Below, one piece after another: positions 35,059 to 43,999 of a stretch of DNA of 64,000 bases. A program made the position numbers and the translations under genes. The stretch is from Chlamydiales bacterium (GTDB taxonomy: Bacteria > Chlamydiota > Chlamydiia > Chlamydiales > Rhabdochlamydiaceae), in assembly GCA_016185065.1 (NCBI GenBank), contig JACPOL010000008.1, positions 372,001 through 436,000 on the forward strand, given 5' to 3'. How positions within the stretch are numbered: position 1 is the stretch's first letter; each line of letters opens with the position of its first letter. The notes beneath the pieces are model-generated. The model saw only the letters and a list, made by a program, of their open reading frames with translations, was not told the DNA's origin and searched no databases.

Positions 35059-37674
35059 TTATGCTGTTGCTGTTACTAATGGAGACCCTGGCGGTAGCGC
35101 TGGCCCCGACTCTTTTCTCTCTAACCCCAAGCCAGCTGCTTCTGCGCTTCCTTCTGAAGGCGCACGCACGTGACTCTGAGGAAAATGCCGCAAGGCAAAT
35201 TTAGAGGTAAGCTCCGTAACCTCACTTCTCATAACAGGAGCTTTCTTGTTATATTCAAATAGACTAGCCGGCAGGTTGAAGATGAGCTCATCCTGCGTCC
35301 AGTACCCACTGGTTCTCACAGATTTGCTCCCAGCTACATCTACCGTTTTCTCTCCGACCACCTTCTGGTAGGTAACATTGCGCCATCTGAACGACCAGAG
35401 AAAAAGAAATGTGAACACCTCCCAGACTGCATTTCTTAACCAGATCCAGGGGATCATGCCCATTCCTGTGATCAGATAGCCGATGAAGTTGTTGTATTCG
35501 GCTTCAAACATCCCTGTTTTATAGTACTGCTGTCCACGTACAGCTAGTGTTACCAGCTGCTTTAACCAGCCCTTTAGCTCTGAAGCGAAGGCCTGTCTCT
35601 CTTCAGGAGTTATTTTTTCAGCATTCTGGAACTCTTCAAGCAGACGCTTGAGCTCCTCTTTTTTTACTTTGGGATTCCATGTTTCTTCATCCTTCATCAC
35701 TGTGACACTTAGTAGATCTATAGCTCCACCTACGAGCATCATGAGATGTCCGATGTTTGCCGTAGTAAGAGAAGTGTTTCCAAGAGTGGAAGTAAGAATC
35801 GTATCGAGCAGTTTTTCTAAGGCTCCATCATTAAAATAGAAGAGGGCCTGTTCAATGAGATCACCGACCTCATTCTGATCCCATCCCGCATCACGGTTCA
35901 TGATTGCACGCGCAACAGTATCTAACGGTCTCTTAAGATGAATCGTGATAAACTCATACACAAGGCTCATTACGAAGTGAGCGCAGTTCTCCCCGGTAGG
36001 CTGAAAGACTAAATTCCCGTTTCTCCCCGCGACGATCTTGTCTCGAATTTTGAGCACGAGATCGTTAAATTTGTCCTCTTTAAAGATGTGCATAACAGCG
36101 TGGGTCTCTCTCTGGGACAAGTAGCCCGACTCATCGACAATGTGAATCCCCGCCTCTTGCGTATCGCCAAGAGAGAGCGCCTTATCTAATGTGCACTGCG
36201 GCATGACAAGCGGCTGCATCCCAATATCGTAGATCTTGTAAGTTCCATTCGTCTGTCGAACAACAAGCTCCACTAGGGCATGGTTGTCAGCAATATCTCG
36301 ATTTGGTCTAGTGCGCGTGGCTTTTACAGCAAAACCAAACTCATTTCTACCAGGGATACGCTGGCCTGCATAACGCTGTTCTAACTCTTCTTCTGTAATC
36401 ACTGTTAGAGCGGGAAGAGTCTCCAAAAGCTTTATTCTCTGCGCTCTCGGTGTACCTTCCACGCTCACAGCAAGAGGAATCACTTTTTTAGAAACTGGAT
36501 CGTAGGAGCCGAGTTTAATCGCATCGAAATTGGCAACTCCATGGTCCCAAATATATTCGACATTTCCGTAGAGAGTGGTCTTCTCTTTAAACTGTTTGAG
36601 AATGTCTGCAACAGTAGGTGTGTAGTCATCTTTTGTAGGGTCTGCAAGATTTGGAAGATGAACAACTCTCTGTTTATTCTGGCTTCCCTGAATAGGGACA
36701 AACTCTCGGTTCATCTTCATACAGACAACGCGCGGAGAGTGGGCATCTTGCGTCTGTTTTGCAAATTTAATTCCCCTATGACTATCAACAGCTCCTGTGC
36801 GTTTATCTAAGTGAGCATAACTGATCTCAACGCGGGTATTGGGAGCTTTTACAAAGACACCTACAGAGCAGCCAGAGCGAAAGCAGAATTTAATGCAGTC
36901 TGCGCTCAACGCATCCTTTCCCGCATTTTCGCCCTGGTTGCGCGCAATAAGCAGGTCTGCAAAAAGAGGGTATCTCATGCAAAGTTTTCTAAGCTGCTGA
37001 ACATCACGCTGAGTGAGCTCTGGAGCGGGAGTCGTCTTCTCTCTAGGATAGATCGAAGTAGAGGCCTTGTATCTTTTAATGATCGGAGCCAGCTGATTAT
37101 AGCGGTTATCAACCTTATCCTGAGCTTGCTGCTCCTCGGCATCTGCTTCCGGCATAACCTGGTCTGGAACGACCATCCCGTTATCCATGACATAGAGAGC
37201 ACGAGCTTGCTGGTTGATCTGAGTCTGGCTCTCCGTAAATTGCCCAGTGCGGTATCTTAAAGCAATCAGCTGCTGCAGGAGCAGATCGACCTCTTTAGAC
37301 TTTAATGCAACTAGCTGAGGGATGTAATTAAGAGGATTGCGTGGAGGTCTTGGAGCGTCAGCCTGACCTGGTTCTGTCTCTTCTGCAGGAAGCTTGTTCA
37401 ATAATTGAGTTTCAGCTTCTCGGATCCACTCTTGATAGGTGTGTCTGACCTCTCCACTATCCCCAACAAGAACCACAGGCGGCTGGAAATGAGGATCAGT
37501 TAAAGCTTGAGTTGTTGCAGGAATACGGTCTTCGAGCCCGGCAAAAACCTCGTTCATTCGGAATATTGCATACTCAGGATCTAAAGGAGTTACGCCTTCC
37601 GAGGAAGCGTGCACGGGGCAAACTTTTTTCGGCGCTATCTCAACTCTGAATTCTGAAACTCCGCTTGTGCTCAT
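35059..37674 (-). CDS. Large unknown protein, candidate permuted papain-fold hydrolase
   Basis: 871 residues from the ATG at 37674 (an in-frame TTG four codons earlier is less likely). No signal peptide. A region around residues 455-575 looks like a circularly permuted papain domain (LRAT/YiiX/PPPDE type): His 465 in DNHALVELVVRQ at the start of a strand, a beta-rich stretch with YKIYDIG, and Cys 564 in TGENCAHFVMSLV opening a helix, the NC..F signature of such enzymes. A hydrophobic segment at about 729-762 could insert in membranes. The C-terminus is Ser/Pro-rich. If active it would be a thiol protease, deconjugase or acyltransferase. The match is by eye. Confidence 0.5.
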   Translation of the reverse strand: MSTSGVSEFRVEIAPKKVCPVHASSEGVTPLDPEYAIFRMNEVFAGLEDRIPATTQALTDPHFQPPVVLVGDSGEVRHTYQEWIREAETQLLNKLPAEETEPGQADAPRPPRNPLNYIPQLVALKSKEVDLLLQQLIALRYRTGQFTESQTQINQQARALYVMDNGMVVPDQVMPEADAEEQQAQDKVDNRYNQLAPIIKRYKASTSIYPREKTTPAPELTQRDVQQLRKLCMRYPLFADLLIARNQGENAGKDALSADCIKFCFRSGCSVGVFVKAPNTRVEISYAHLDKRTGAVDSHRGIKFAKQTQDAHSPRVVCMKMNREFVPIQGSQNKQRVVHLPNLADPTKDDYTPTVADILKQFKEKTTLYGNVEYIWDHGVANFDAIKLGSYDPVSKKVIPLAVSVEGTPRAQRIKLLETLPALTVITEEELEQRYAGQRIPGRNEFGFAVKATRTRPNRDIADNHALVELVVRQTNGTYKIYDIGMQPLVMPQCTLDKALSLGDTQEAGIHIVDESGYLSQRETHAVMHIFKEDKFNDLVLKIRDKIVAGRNGNLVFQPTGENCAHFVMSLVYEFITIHLKRPLDTVARAIMNRDAGWDQNEVGDLIEQALFYFNDGALEKLLDTILTSTLGNTSLTTANIGHLMMLVGGAIDLLSVTVMKDEETWNPKVKKEELKRLLEEFQNAEKITPEERQAFASELKGWLKQLVTLAVRGQQYYKTGMFEAEYNNFIGYLITGMGMIPWIWLRNAVWEVFTFLFLWSFRWRNVTYQKVVGEKTVDVAGSKSVRTSGYWTQDELIFNLPASLFEYNKKAPVMRSEVTELTSKFALRHFPQSHVRAPSEGSAEAAGLGLERKESGPALPPGSPLVTATA

Positions 37675-37764
37675 AATAACCCACAATCTTTAGTTGTTAA
37701 TTGAATCTCTTTCAAATGTGACAACAATTATAAATAAAACTTAATTAAAACTACAACGTTAAAT

Positions 37765-37810
37765 AAAAAGCTGATACGTTATAAATTTTTGAATTTATGC
37801 TGTATCAGCC
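37765..37810 (-). terminator. Terminator after EndoU-like gene B
   Basis: On the minus strand GCTGATAC ... GTATCAGC with an inner ATAAATT/AATTTAT stem, followed by TTTTTATTT. It lies about 55 bases beyond the stop at 37866. Confidence 0.7.
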
Positions 37811-37865
37811 ATGAGATGATAAATAATATTCAAATAGAAGGCCAGAGGGGAAAATAAAATATTAC

Positions 37866-39455
37866 CTACAGCTTCCAATGTAAGCGATTTTTTAAAATCT
37901 CTATTAACTTCGAATGGTGATCAAAAAATTCACTTGGCACCTGAACCAAGATCCCCAATTCTACTCCCGTCTCCTTTGCAAGCATGCGCGCAACATCAAA
38001 CACAAGATCCAGGCCTCCATCTTTATTCCGAATGATATAGCGCAGAGGACAATCATTAGTGATTGCGTTAGGGTCAACGGCTTCAAATCCAGCTTTGCAC
38101 AGCTCAATCAACCTATCTTTAGTAATGATAATCTTATCAGCTGCTGTATAAATCTTTTCTTTACTCAGCGTAAAATAAGCGAAAAAGGGGTGACAGCCGT
38201 GAACCAGAAAGCCGCGCTCTTGCAAAAAGAGCTCCACATAGAGTGCTCGATCTTTAAAAGGAACCCTCACCAGCTGGCGATTCTCCGCAGCTGCAAGCAT
38301 AGGAGAGCTATCCACCAATTGAACTAGATGCTGAAAGTCTTCGATCCAGTCAGGGAAAAAACTGGAGTATTTGGGCTTCGCCTTTCCATCGCTCCAAAGC
38401 CTTCCCACCACTCCATTATGCGGGTTCATCACTTCAAACTCGCACTTATACGCCTTATGAAATACCTCTGCTTTCATGAGGTGGAGCCCCACGAGTGTCT
38501 TTCCATTTGACTTTACCGTCGCTTTGCAGATGTGCTCCTCATTCCAGAAACGCCTCTGCTCGACTGGAGCAGCACGCACTCCTACTCCCGCTCCTGCTCC
38601 GGCCCCGGCAGCACCTGCTCCGCCGCCCGCACCCTCCACTCTACCACCTGCGCCATGCCCAGCTGGCGAAAGGGTTAGCGTTTTTCCAAGCGAGGGCAGA
38701 AGCCTATCCACCCACACGGCTGAATCCTTAAGCCCAGCCACCCCCTTCCGGTGGGACTCTAGAGAGCCAGGCGCTGCACCTTGAGTTAAGTTCTGCTGCA
38801 TCGCCTTAAACGCCCTCTTTCCATACTCGTGAGCTTTTCTTGCGCGGGCAGGATCTTCAGCCATCTTCTTTAACACCCTCGCACCCTTAGCAACTGCTGC
38901 TCCTGTTGTAGGAGTAAGCTCGCTATCTAGAGCCTCCGTCCCGAGAGCTCCTATCACCTCCCGCACCGGCGTTGGAGTGGCCTCTTCTCCTCCAGAAGCA
39001 GAAGGCTTGGGCTTTACTGGCTGTTCATCAAAGTCATCTTCTTCGAAACCTCTGGTGTTAAACTGAGCAAAAGCTCGAGCTGAGTCCGGAAGAGGAGCGA
39101 GATCTTCGGGAGTCGATCTTCGAGAAGCGCCCGAAGCTTCAGAACTCTCCTCATCATCATCTTCATCTGTAGAGATCTCTTCAAAGTCGCCCAATTCCCA
39201 AGAATCAGAAGAGTCGGACTTTGCGCTGCCAGCAGCGCCTGCTCCGGCACCTGCAGCTCCACGAGGAGAGTCTGTGGGTGTGCGAGAGGCCTCTTTCTTC
39301 GACTCAAGCGGAGGAGAAAAAGCTCTCTTCTTTGCACTATTTACTCTTGCCAAACTTAGGTCTTCTACGCCCCCTGCCGGCGGAAGTGAAGCACCCACCT
39401 GTGAAACTGAAACTCCTGCACCTGCCCCAACTATTTTGCTGCTTGTAGTACTCAT
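37866..39455 (-). CDS. EndoU-like ribonuclease-domain protein B, disordered N-terminus
   Basis: 529 residues from ATG 39455, which overlaps the NUDIX stop as ATGA; an upstream in-frame start would overlap that gene by 97 bases. The N-terminal half is low-complexity with acidic runs (EDDDEESSEASG) and Gly-Ala stretches. The C-terminal part (299-529) is homologous to protein A at 31610: EEHICKA with His 308, VGLHLMKAE with His 325, and KPKYSSFFPDW with Lys 362, the EndoU triad with spacing 17 and 37. Shared blocks also include the linker GAAPGSLESHRKGV and CPLRYIIRNKDGGLDLVFD. Beyond the triad, both have an extra about 150-residue domain not known from EndoU. Confidence 0.65.
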   Translation of the reverse strand: MSTTSSKIVGAGAGVSVSQVGASLPPAGGVEDLSLARVNSAKKRAFSPPLESKKEASRTPTDSPRGAAGAGAGAAGSAKSDSSDSWELGDFEEISTDEDDDEESSEASGASRRSTPEDLAPLPDSARAFAQFNTRGFEEDDFDEQPVKPKPSASGGEEATPTPVREVIGALGTEALDSELTPTTGAAVAKGARVLKKMAEDPARARKAHEYGKRAFKAMQQNLTQGAAPGSLESHRKGVAGLKDSAVWVDRLLPSLGKTLTLSPAGHGAGGRVEGAGGGAGAAGAGAGAGVGVRAAPVEQRRFWNEEHICKATVKSNGKTLVGLHLMKAEVFHKAYKCEFEVMNPHNGVVGRLWSDGKAKPKYSSFFPDWIEDFQHLVQLVDSSPMLAAAENRQLVRVPFKDRALYVELFLQERGFLVHGCHPFFAYFTLSKEKIYTAADKIIITKDRLIELCKAGFEAVDPNAITNDCPLRYIIRNKDGGLDLVFDVARMLAKETGVELGILVQVPSEFFDHHSKLIEILKNRLHWKL

Positions 39456-40036
39456 AGTGTTTTCGCTGTTAGTATGTTTGATTTTTGAACTTGTCGTAGA
39501 ACTGAGCTCTCCTGAGTATAAGAAGAGATCTGATCGAGCTCGATCCATTTTAGATCGAGAGACTCATCGGAAATGCGGACTTTAGACTCATCTTTGCAAA
39601 GTAGAAGGTAGCGAAGATCGTAGTGATGATGCTCCGGAACTCCTTTGTGTGCAGCAATCAGATGAATATCCAGATCAAAAGGAAGAGGCTCTTCTTCGCT
39701 GAAGAAAAAAGAGAGCCCAGAAAGACCAGACTCCTCTTCCGCTTCACGCATCGCAACCTCATGCATGAGCGGATGGCCATCTGCATGGCCTCCCAGCTGC
39801 ATCCACTTCTGAATCTTAGCGTGAAATGTGAGCACCACCTTTTTCCGATCAGGCGAGAGGATAAAAGCTGAAGCTGTGAAGTGGCCGTCGAGATTTTCTC
39901 GATCCAAGCAGTTTGGATGAGCTTCCGCAAAAGAGCGCATGCGATTAAGAGTCTCTTCTTCTGCAAATTGAGCAAAAAAATCCTGGCTCAACTTCTCATA
40001 TCCATCAAGAGCGCGAAACAGAGAACTTCTTTTCAT
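39452..40036 (-). CDS. NUDIX hydrolase
   Basis: Hydrolyses a nucleoside diphosphate linked to another group; exact substrate unknown. 194 residues. The Nudix box is seen as GHADGHPLMHEVAMREAEEE followed by SGL: the REAEEESGL half is canonical, while the first Glu of GX5E is not in the expected place. The preceding strand KWMQLGG and DLRYLLLCKDES later in the chain fit the fold. The stop overlaps the start of EndoU-like gene B (ATGA), so the two are translationally coupled; whether this is functional is unclear. Confidence 0.82.
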   Translation of the reverse strand: MKRSSLFRALDGYEKLSQDFFAQFAEEETLNRMRSFAEAHPNCLDRENLDGHFTASAFILSPDRKKVVLTFHAKIQKWMQLGGHADGHPLMHEVAMREAEEESGLSGLSFFFSEEEPLPFDLDIHLIAAHKGVPEHHHYDLRYLLLCKDESKVRISDESLDLKWIELDQISSYTQESSVLRQVQKSNILTAKTL

Positions 40037-40104
40037 GTATAGACTTGAATAGAAAGGCGGAGAATGTACATAAGCTGAAGAATATGAACCAGAAAAAATA
40101 GTAC

Positions 40105-41481
40105 ATGCGCCGCAGAGTTTTAACCTTTTTTCAAGTGGTGATGATCAATGTCATTGCCGTCGATAGCATCCGCAACCTCCCCTTTGCAGCCACCTACGGA
40201 TTTACACTCGTCTTTTTCTATCTCGCTGCTGGGCTTCTCTTCTTTCTACCTGCAGCACTTGTAGCAGCAGAGATGGGAACGGGCTGGCCGACAACTGGAG
40301 GGCTCTACATCTGGGTGAGAGAAGCTTTTGGCAAAAAGGTCAGCCTTGTGATCCTCTGGCTCAACTGGCTCTACAACCTCTTCTGGTTTCCCACAATCAT
40401 GGCCCTCATTGCAGGAGCAATCACCTATCTCTTCGATCCAGCTCTTGCAACAAACAAGATCTACATGGCCTGCACGGTCGTCGCTCTCTTTTGGGGAATC
40501 ACCCTTATCAACTGCTTCGGGATGAAACTCTCTAGCCAGTTCAGCTCGTTTGCTGCAATCTTTGGCACGCTGCTGCCCATGCTTGGAATCATTCTACTTG
40601 CAGTCTGGTGGATCGTCAAAAAAGAGCCGATGCAGATCAGCTTCTCTTGGGAGCACTTTCTTCCCTCCTCATTCGACTACGCAAATGGCGCCTATCTTAC
40701 GAACGTCCTATTTGGTCTGATCGGGCTTGAGATGTCCGCTGTACACGCAGAGGAGATGCGAAGCCCAGAACGCGACTATCCCCGTTCGCTCTTCCTCTCT
40801 GCACTCATCATTCTTGCGACCACCATCCTCTCTTCTCTTGCGATCGCCATCGTTGTGCCAGATAAAGAGCTCAGCCTCGTTACGGGCACACTGCAAGCCT
40901 TTGCAACTTTTGCTGATATCCTCAAGTTCTCCTGGATACTGCCACTCGCTGCGCTTTTCATCGCATTTGGAGGTCTTGGAGGTGCTGCAGCTTGGATCAT
41001 CGGCCCATCGAAGGGGCTCATGGTGGCAAGTAAAGATGGCTCTCTGCCGCGCATTCTCATGAAGGAGAATCGCCATGGAGTTCCCATCAACGTTCTCATC
41101 TTACAGGCCATTATCGTCACACTTCTATCTACGGCTTTTGTTCTAATGCCAACCGTCAGCGGCTCCTTCTGGCTCCTCTCCCTCATGACAGCACAACTCG
41201 CCCTCGTCGTCTACATCTTCATGTTCGCAAGCGCCCTCATCCTCCACCACAAGAAACCGCACGTCTATCGCTCCTTCAAGATCCCCGGAGGACGCATCGG
41301 CATCTGGATCATAGCCTCAATCGGCATCCTCAGCTGCATCTTCGTCATCGGCCTCGGCTTCATCCCCCCTTCACACACACCCATCCAGAACATCCTCGCC
41401 TACGAGCTCATGCTCATCGGTGGCATGCTCCTCTTCGCCGTCCTCCCCTTCCTCTTCCTCCTCAAGAGAAGAGCGCGCTAA
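40105..41481 (+). CDS. APC family amino-acid permease (GadC/XasA-like)
   Basis: 458 residues, about 12 membrane helices. The N-terminus (VVMINVIAVDSIRNLPFAA), then AAEMGTGWPTTGGLYIWVRE, has the unwound helix 1 and the GG.Y.W segment of amino-acid/polyamine/organocation transporters, and FGLIGLEMSAVHAEEMRSPE matches the helix 6 region of glutamate/GABA-type antiporters. Such carriers let intracellular chlamydiae import host amino acids. A single-gene unit bounded downstream by a strong palindrome. Confidence 0.85.
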   Translation: MRRRVLTFFQVVMINVIAVDSIRNLPFAATYGFTLVFFYLAAGLLFFLPAALVAAEMGTGWPTTGGLYIWVREAFGKKVSLVILWLNWLYNLFWFPTIMALIAGAITYLFDPALATNKIYMACTVVALFWGITLINCFGMKLSSQFSSFAAIFGTLLPMLGIILLAVWWIVKKEPMQISFSWEHFLPSSFDYANGAYLTNVLFGLIGLEMSAVHAEEMRSPERDYPRSLFLSALIILATTILSSLAIAIVVPDKELSLVTGTLQAFATFADILKFSWILPLAALFIAFGGLGGAAAWIIGPSKGLMVASKDGSLPRILMKENRHGVPINVLILQAIIVTLLSTAFVLMPTVSGSFWLLSLMTAQLALVVYIFMFASALILHHKKPHVYRSFKIPGGRIGIWIIASIGILSCIFVIGLGFIPPSHTPIQNILAYELMLIGGMLLFAVLPFLFLLKRRAR

Positions 41482-41494
41482 GCCGAAGACTCTT

Positions 41495-41634
41495 TGATTG
41501 AGCGAAGCGAAATCCCTGGAGTGCGGTGCTCTGCACCGCCTTAATTTTTTAAGATCTTAAGGACAACTATGCTTGAGGAAAAAGTCAGGGCGGCGCAGAG
41601 CACCGCACTCCAGGGATTTCGCTTCGCTCAATCA
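41495..41634. repeat. Palindromic repeat, family C copy 2
   Basis: Perfect 39-bp inverted arms at 41495-41533 and 41596-41634 (beginning TGATTGAGCGAAGCGAAATC and containing TGGAGTGCGGTGCTCTG), about 62-base loop. Shares the TGGAGTGCGG core with 12362-12485. Confidence 0.8.
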
Positions 41635-41641
41635 GGGAAAT

Positions 41642-41675
41642 AAAAAAGCCATGAGGCCCGGAGGTCTCATGGCTT
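41642..41675 (-). terminator. Terminator after tRNA-Ser
   Basis: Minus strand AAGCCATGAG / CTCATGGCTT with a GC-rich loop, followed by a T-run; immediately beyond the tRNA 3' end. Confidence 0.8.
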
Positions 41676-41679
41676 AGGA

Positions 41680-41764
41680 CGGAAGAGGTAGGATTCGAAC
41701 CCACGGTCGGTTGCCCGACTGCTGTTTTCAAGACAGCCGCGATAGGCCACTCTGCCACTCTTCC
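41680..41764 (-). tRNA. tRNA-Ser (UGA)
   Basis: 85-base class II tRNA. Acceptor stem GGAAGAG / CTCTTCC with discriminator G, anticodon loop CTTGAAA (anticodon UGA) on a CTGT/ACAG stem, long variable arm with CAGTCGGGCAACCGAC, and T loop GTTCGAATC. The 3' CCA is not encoded. Confidence 0.93.
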
Positions 41765-41814
41765 TTAAGAATGCACACTAGTTTAATTCGAGGGAGAAAA
41801 TTCCGCAATCCAAA

Positions 41815-42867
41815 TTAGAATTGGTTAAGGAAGCGCATGTCGTTTTCGAAGAAGAGGCGGATGTCGCGTACGCCGTAGCGCAGCATGGCGAGACGCTCGA
41901 TGCCCATGCCCCATGCAAAGCCGCTGTAGACCTCTGGGTCGATTCCGCCATTGCGGAGGACCTCTGGGTGCACCATGCCGGCGCCGAGCACTTCTAACCA
42001 GCCCGTCTGCTTGCAGAGCCTGCATCCTTTGCCTTCACAGGCGGTGCACTGAATGTCTAACTCCATCCCGGGTTCTACGAAGGGAAAGAAGCTGGGTCTG
42101 AAGCGGGTTGGAATATCTCTCTTAAAAAGTTTACTGCAGAACTCGTTCATCGTCGCAAAGAGATCTGCGAAGGAGACGCCCTTATCGACATAGAGGCCGT
42201 CGATCTGATGAAAGAAGACGTGGGAGCGGGCGCTGATGTTCTCATTGCGGTAGACGGCACCAGGGCAGATGATGCGTAGCGGAGGCTTATGGCTCTCCAT
42301 TACACGCAGCTGCACGTTGGTGGTCTGGGTGCGCAAGAGAAGGTCAGGGGTGATATAAAAAGTATCCTGCATGTCGCGGGCAGGATGGTCTTTAGGAAAG
42401 TTTAGCCCTTCAAAGTTGTAGTAGTCCGAATCGATCTCAGGGCCGAGCTGAACTGAGAAGCCCATCTCTGAAAAGATGTCTATTAGCTCATCCATCATCT
42501 GAGTCAAGGGATGTTTTCTGCCTAAGAACTGGCGTCTGCCAGGCTCTGTGACATCCAACTTCTCCCGCTCAAACTGCTCTTTTAAATGGATCTCTTTGAG
42601 GCCAGCTGCTGCTTGTTCGCAGAGCTGTTCGATCTCTTCTTTAATCTCATTGACGAGTTTACCGAAGAGAGGACGCTCCTCTTTAGAAGCATTGCGCAGT
42701 TCTAAAAGGAGCTCTTGGACAGGGCCTTTTTTACCGAGATACTTAACCTTGAGCTGTTCGACATCTCTGCCTTCTTTAACAGCTTTCAGGTCGCCTTGAA
42801 AGGCATGACGAAGCGATGCAAGCTTAGCAGACAGGGTCTCCGAACCAGCTTCATCGCCTCTATTCAT
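41815..42867 (-). CDS. pheS: Phenylalanyl-tRNA synthetase alpha subunit
   Basis: Catalytic subunit of PheRS. 350 residues with an N-terminal coiled coil, then class II motifs: HPLTQMMDELIDIFSEMGF, FNFP-type LNFPKDHPARDMQDTFY, LLRTQTTNVQLRVM, the motif 2 region YRNENISARSHVFFHQIDGL, and motif 3 GFAWGMGIERLAMLRYG. A CTACEGKGCRLC cluster near residue 275, with four Cys, is a zinc-site-like insertion seen in some bacterial PheS. It is the last gene of the operon; pheT is not adjacent, as in Chlamydia. Confidence 0.95.
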   Translation of the reverse strand: MNRGDEAGSETLSAKLASLRHAFQGDLKAVKEGRDVEQLKVKYLGKKGPVQELLLELRNASKEERPLFGKLVNEIKEEIEQLCEQAAAGLKEIHLKEQFEREKLDVTEPGRRQFLGRKHPLTQMMDELIDIFSEMGFSVQLGPEIDSDYYNFEGLNFPKDHPARDMQDTFYITPDLLLRTQTTNVQLRVMESHKPPLRIICPGAVYRNENISARSHVFFHQIDGLYVDKGVSFADLFATMNEFCSKLFKRDIPTRFRPSFFPFVEPGMELDIQCTACEGKGCRLCKQTGWLEVLGAGMVHPEVLRNGGIDPEVYSGFAWGMGIERLAMLRYGVRDIRLFFENDMRFLNQF

Positions 42868-42879
42868 TTTCTCTTCTCT

Positions 42880-43236
42880 TTATGCAAGAGCTTCTTTTGC
42901 TTTGGTTGCAACAGCCGCGAATCCTGCAGGGTCGTTAATTGCCATATCAGAAAGCACTTTACGATCCAAGAGGCATCCTGCTTTCTTGAGGCCGTTTATG
43001 AGCCTGCTGTATGAGAGTCCATTCATTTTAGCAGCTACACCGATGCGAGTGATCCAAAGCGAGCGAAAGTCTCTCTTCTTCTGTTTACGGTGAAGATAGT
43101 TAAACGCCATTGCTGAAAGAACAGCATCTGCAGATAAGCGGATGTGGTTCTTTCTATCGCCGACGAAACCTTTAGCTTGCTTGAGAAGTCTTTTTCTCGA
43201 ACGATGCGCAGCTACGGCATTTGTTACTCTAGCCAT
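42880..43236 (-). CDS. rplT: 50S ribosomal protein L20
   Basis: 118 residues, full length. Typical N-terminus MARVTNAVAAHRSRKRLLKQ, then KGFVGDRKNHIRLSADAV, the RDFRSLWITRIGVAAKMNGL core and SYSRLI. L20 binds 23S rRNA early in 50S assembly and often autoregulates its operon. It sits between rpmI and pheS in the standard order. Confidence 0.96.
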   Translation of the reverse strand: MARVTNAVAAHRSRKRLLKQAKGFVGDRKNHIRLSADAVLSAMAFNYLHRKQKKRDFRSLWITRIGVAAKMNGLSYSRLINGLKKAGCLLDRKVLSDMAINDPAGFAAVATKAKEALA

Positions 43237-43269
43237 AGTATTCCTTTATTGGTATTGATTAAGCGTTTT

Positions 43270-43464
43270 TTATACACAGATTAAACGTCTGTACATCTTT
43301 GTTTGTCCTGCATCCACAACAGCATCTTTACGCAGATGTCTCTTGCGTTTTGCAGATTTCTTCGTCAACTTGTGACGACGTCCAGGACGCTGACGTAACA
43401 ACTTGCCAGTCCCAGTAACTTTGAATCTCGATTTAACCGACTTGCGGGTTTTCATTTTTGGCAC
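43270..43464 (-). CDS. rpmI: 50S ribosomal protein L35
   Basis: 64 residues, very basic: [38 protein letters not shown], as in L35. The start at 43464 overlaps the 3' end of infC by 32 bases; an ATG three codons later is the alternative. Translation is probably coupled to infC. Confidence 0.95.
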   Translation of the reverse strand: MPKMKTRKSVKSRFKVTGTGKLLRQRPGRRHKLTKKSAKRKRHLRKDAVVDAGQTKMYRRLICV

Positions 43465-43999
43465 GGTGACTCTCTCCTTCCATCTCTTTATGCGTTTTTT
43501 TCTTAGCTCCAGGCGCTAGGATCACAGCAAGGCTTCTGCCCATCATCTTGGGTGGAGACTCTGGTGCAGCGATGTCCGATAAATCTTCGCACATGCGCTG
43601 TATCGCTCTTTCGCCGAACTCTGTGTGCATCATCTCTCTTCCGCGGAATACGCAGACGATGCGAACTTTGTTACCTTTTACAATAAACTCTCGAGCATGC
43701 TTCAGCTTAACTTGGATATCGTGATCGTCGGTGTTAGGCTTAAGCTTAATCTCTTTAACCTTCACTTGGTGCTGAGATTTTTTGCTCTCTTTCTCTTTTT
43801 TAGTCTGCTGATAACGGAACTTTCCGAAATCGATGATTTTGCATACTGGTGGGTCGGACGAAGCTGAAATTTCCACCAGATCAAGACCTACCTCCTCTGC
43901 ACGCATTAGCGCCTCTAGAAGAGGGAGAACGCCTAACTGGCCGCCATCTTTATCGATCACTCGCACGCGAGGTGCACGAATTTCTCTATTGATTCTCAA
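43433..43999 (-). CDS. infC: Translation initiation factor IF-3
   Basis: Binds the 30S subunit and controls start-codon selection. 188 residues: [47 protein letters not shown] in the linker, and the C-terminal domain with [11 protein letters not shown]. It starts with TTG, overlapping the stop of the upstream ThrRS-like gene (TTGA). infC genes often use rare start codons, which lets IF-3 repress its own synthesis, so the TTG may have the same role. C-terminus longer and more basic than in E. coli. Confidence 0.95.
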   Translation of the reverse strand: MRINREIRAPRVRVIDKDGGQLGVLPLLEALMRAEEVGLDLVEISASSDPPVCKIIDFGKFRYQQTKKEKESKKSQHQVKVKEIKLKPNTDDHDIQVKLKHAREFIVKGNKVRIVCVFRGREMMHTEFGERAIQRMCEDLSDIAAPESPPKMMGRSLAVILAPGAKKKTHKEMEGESHRAKNENPQVG

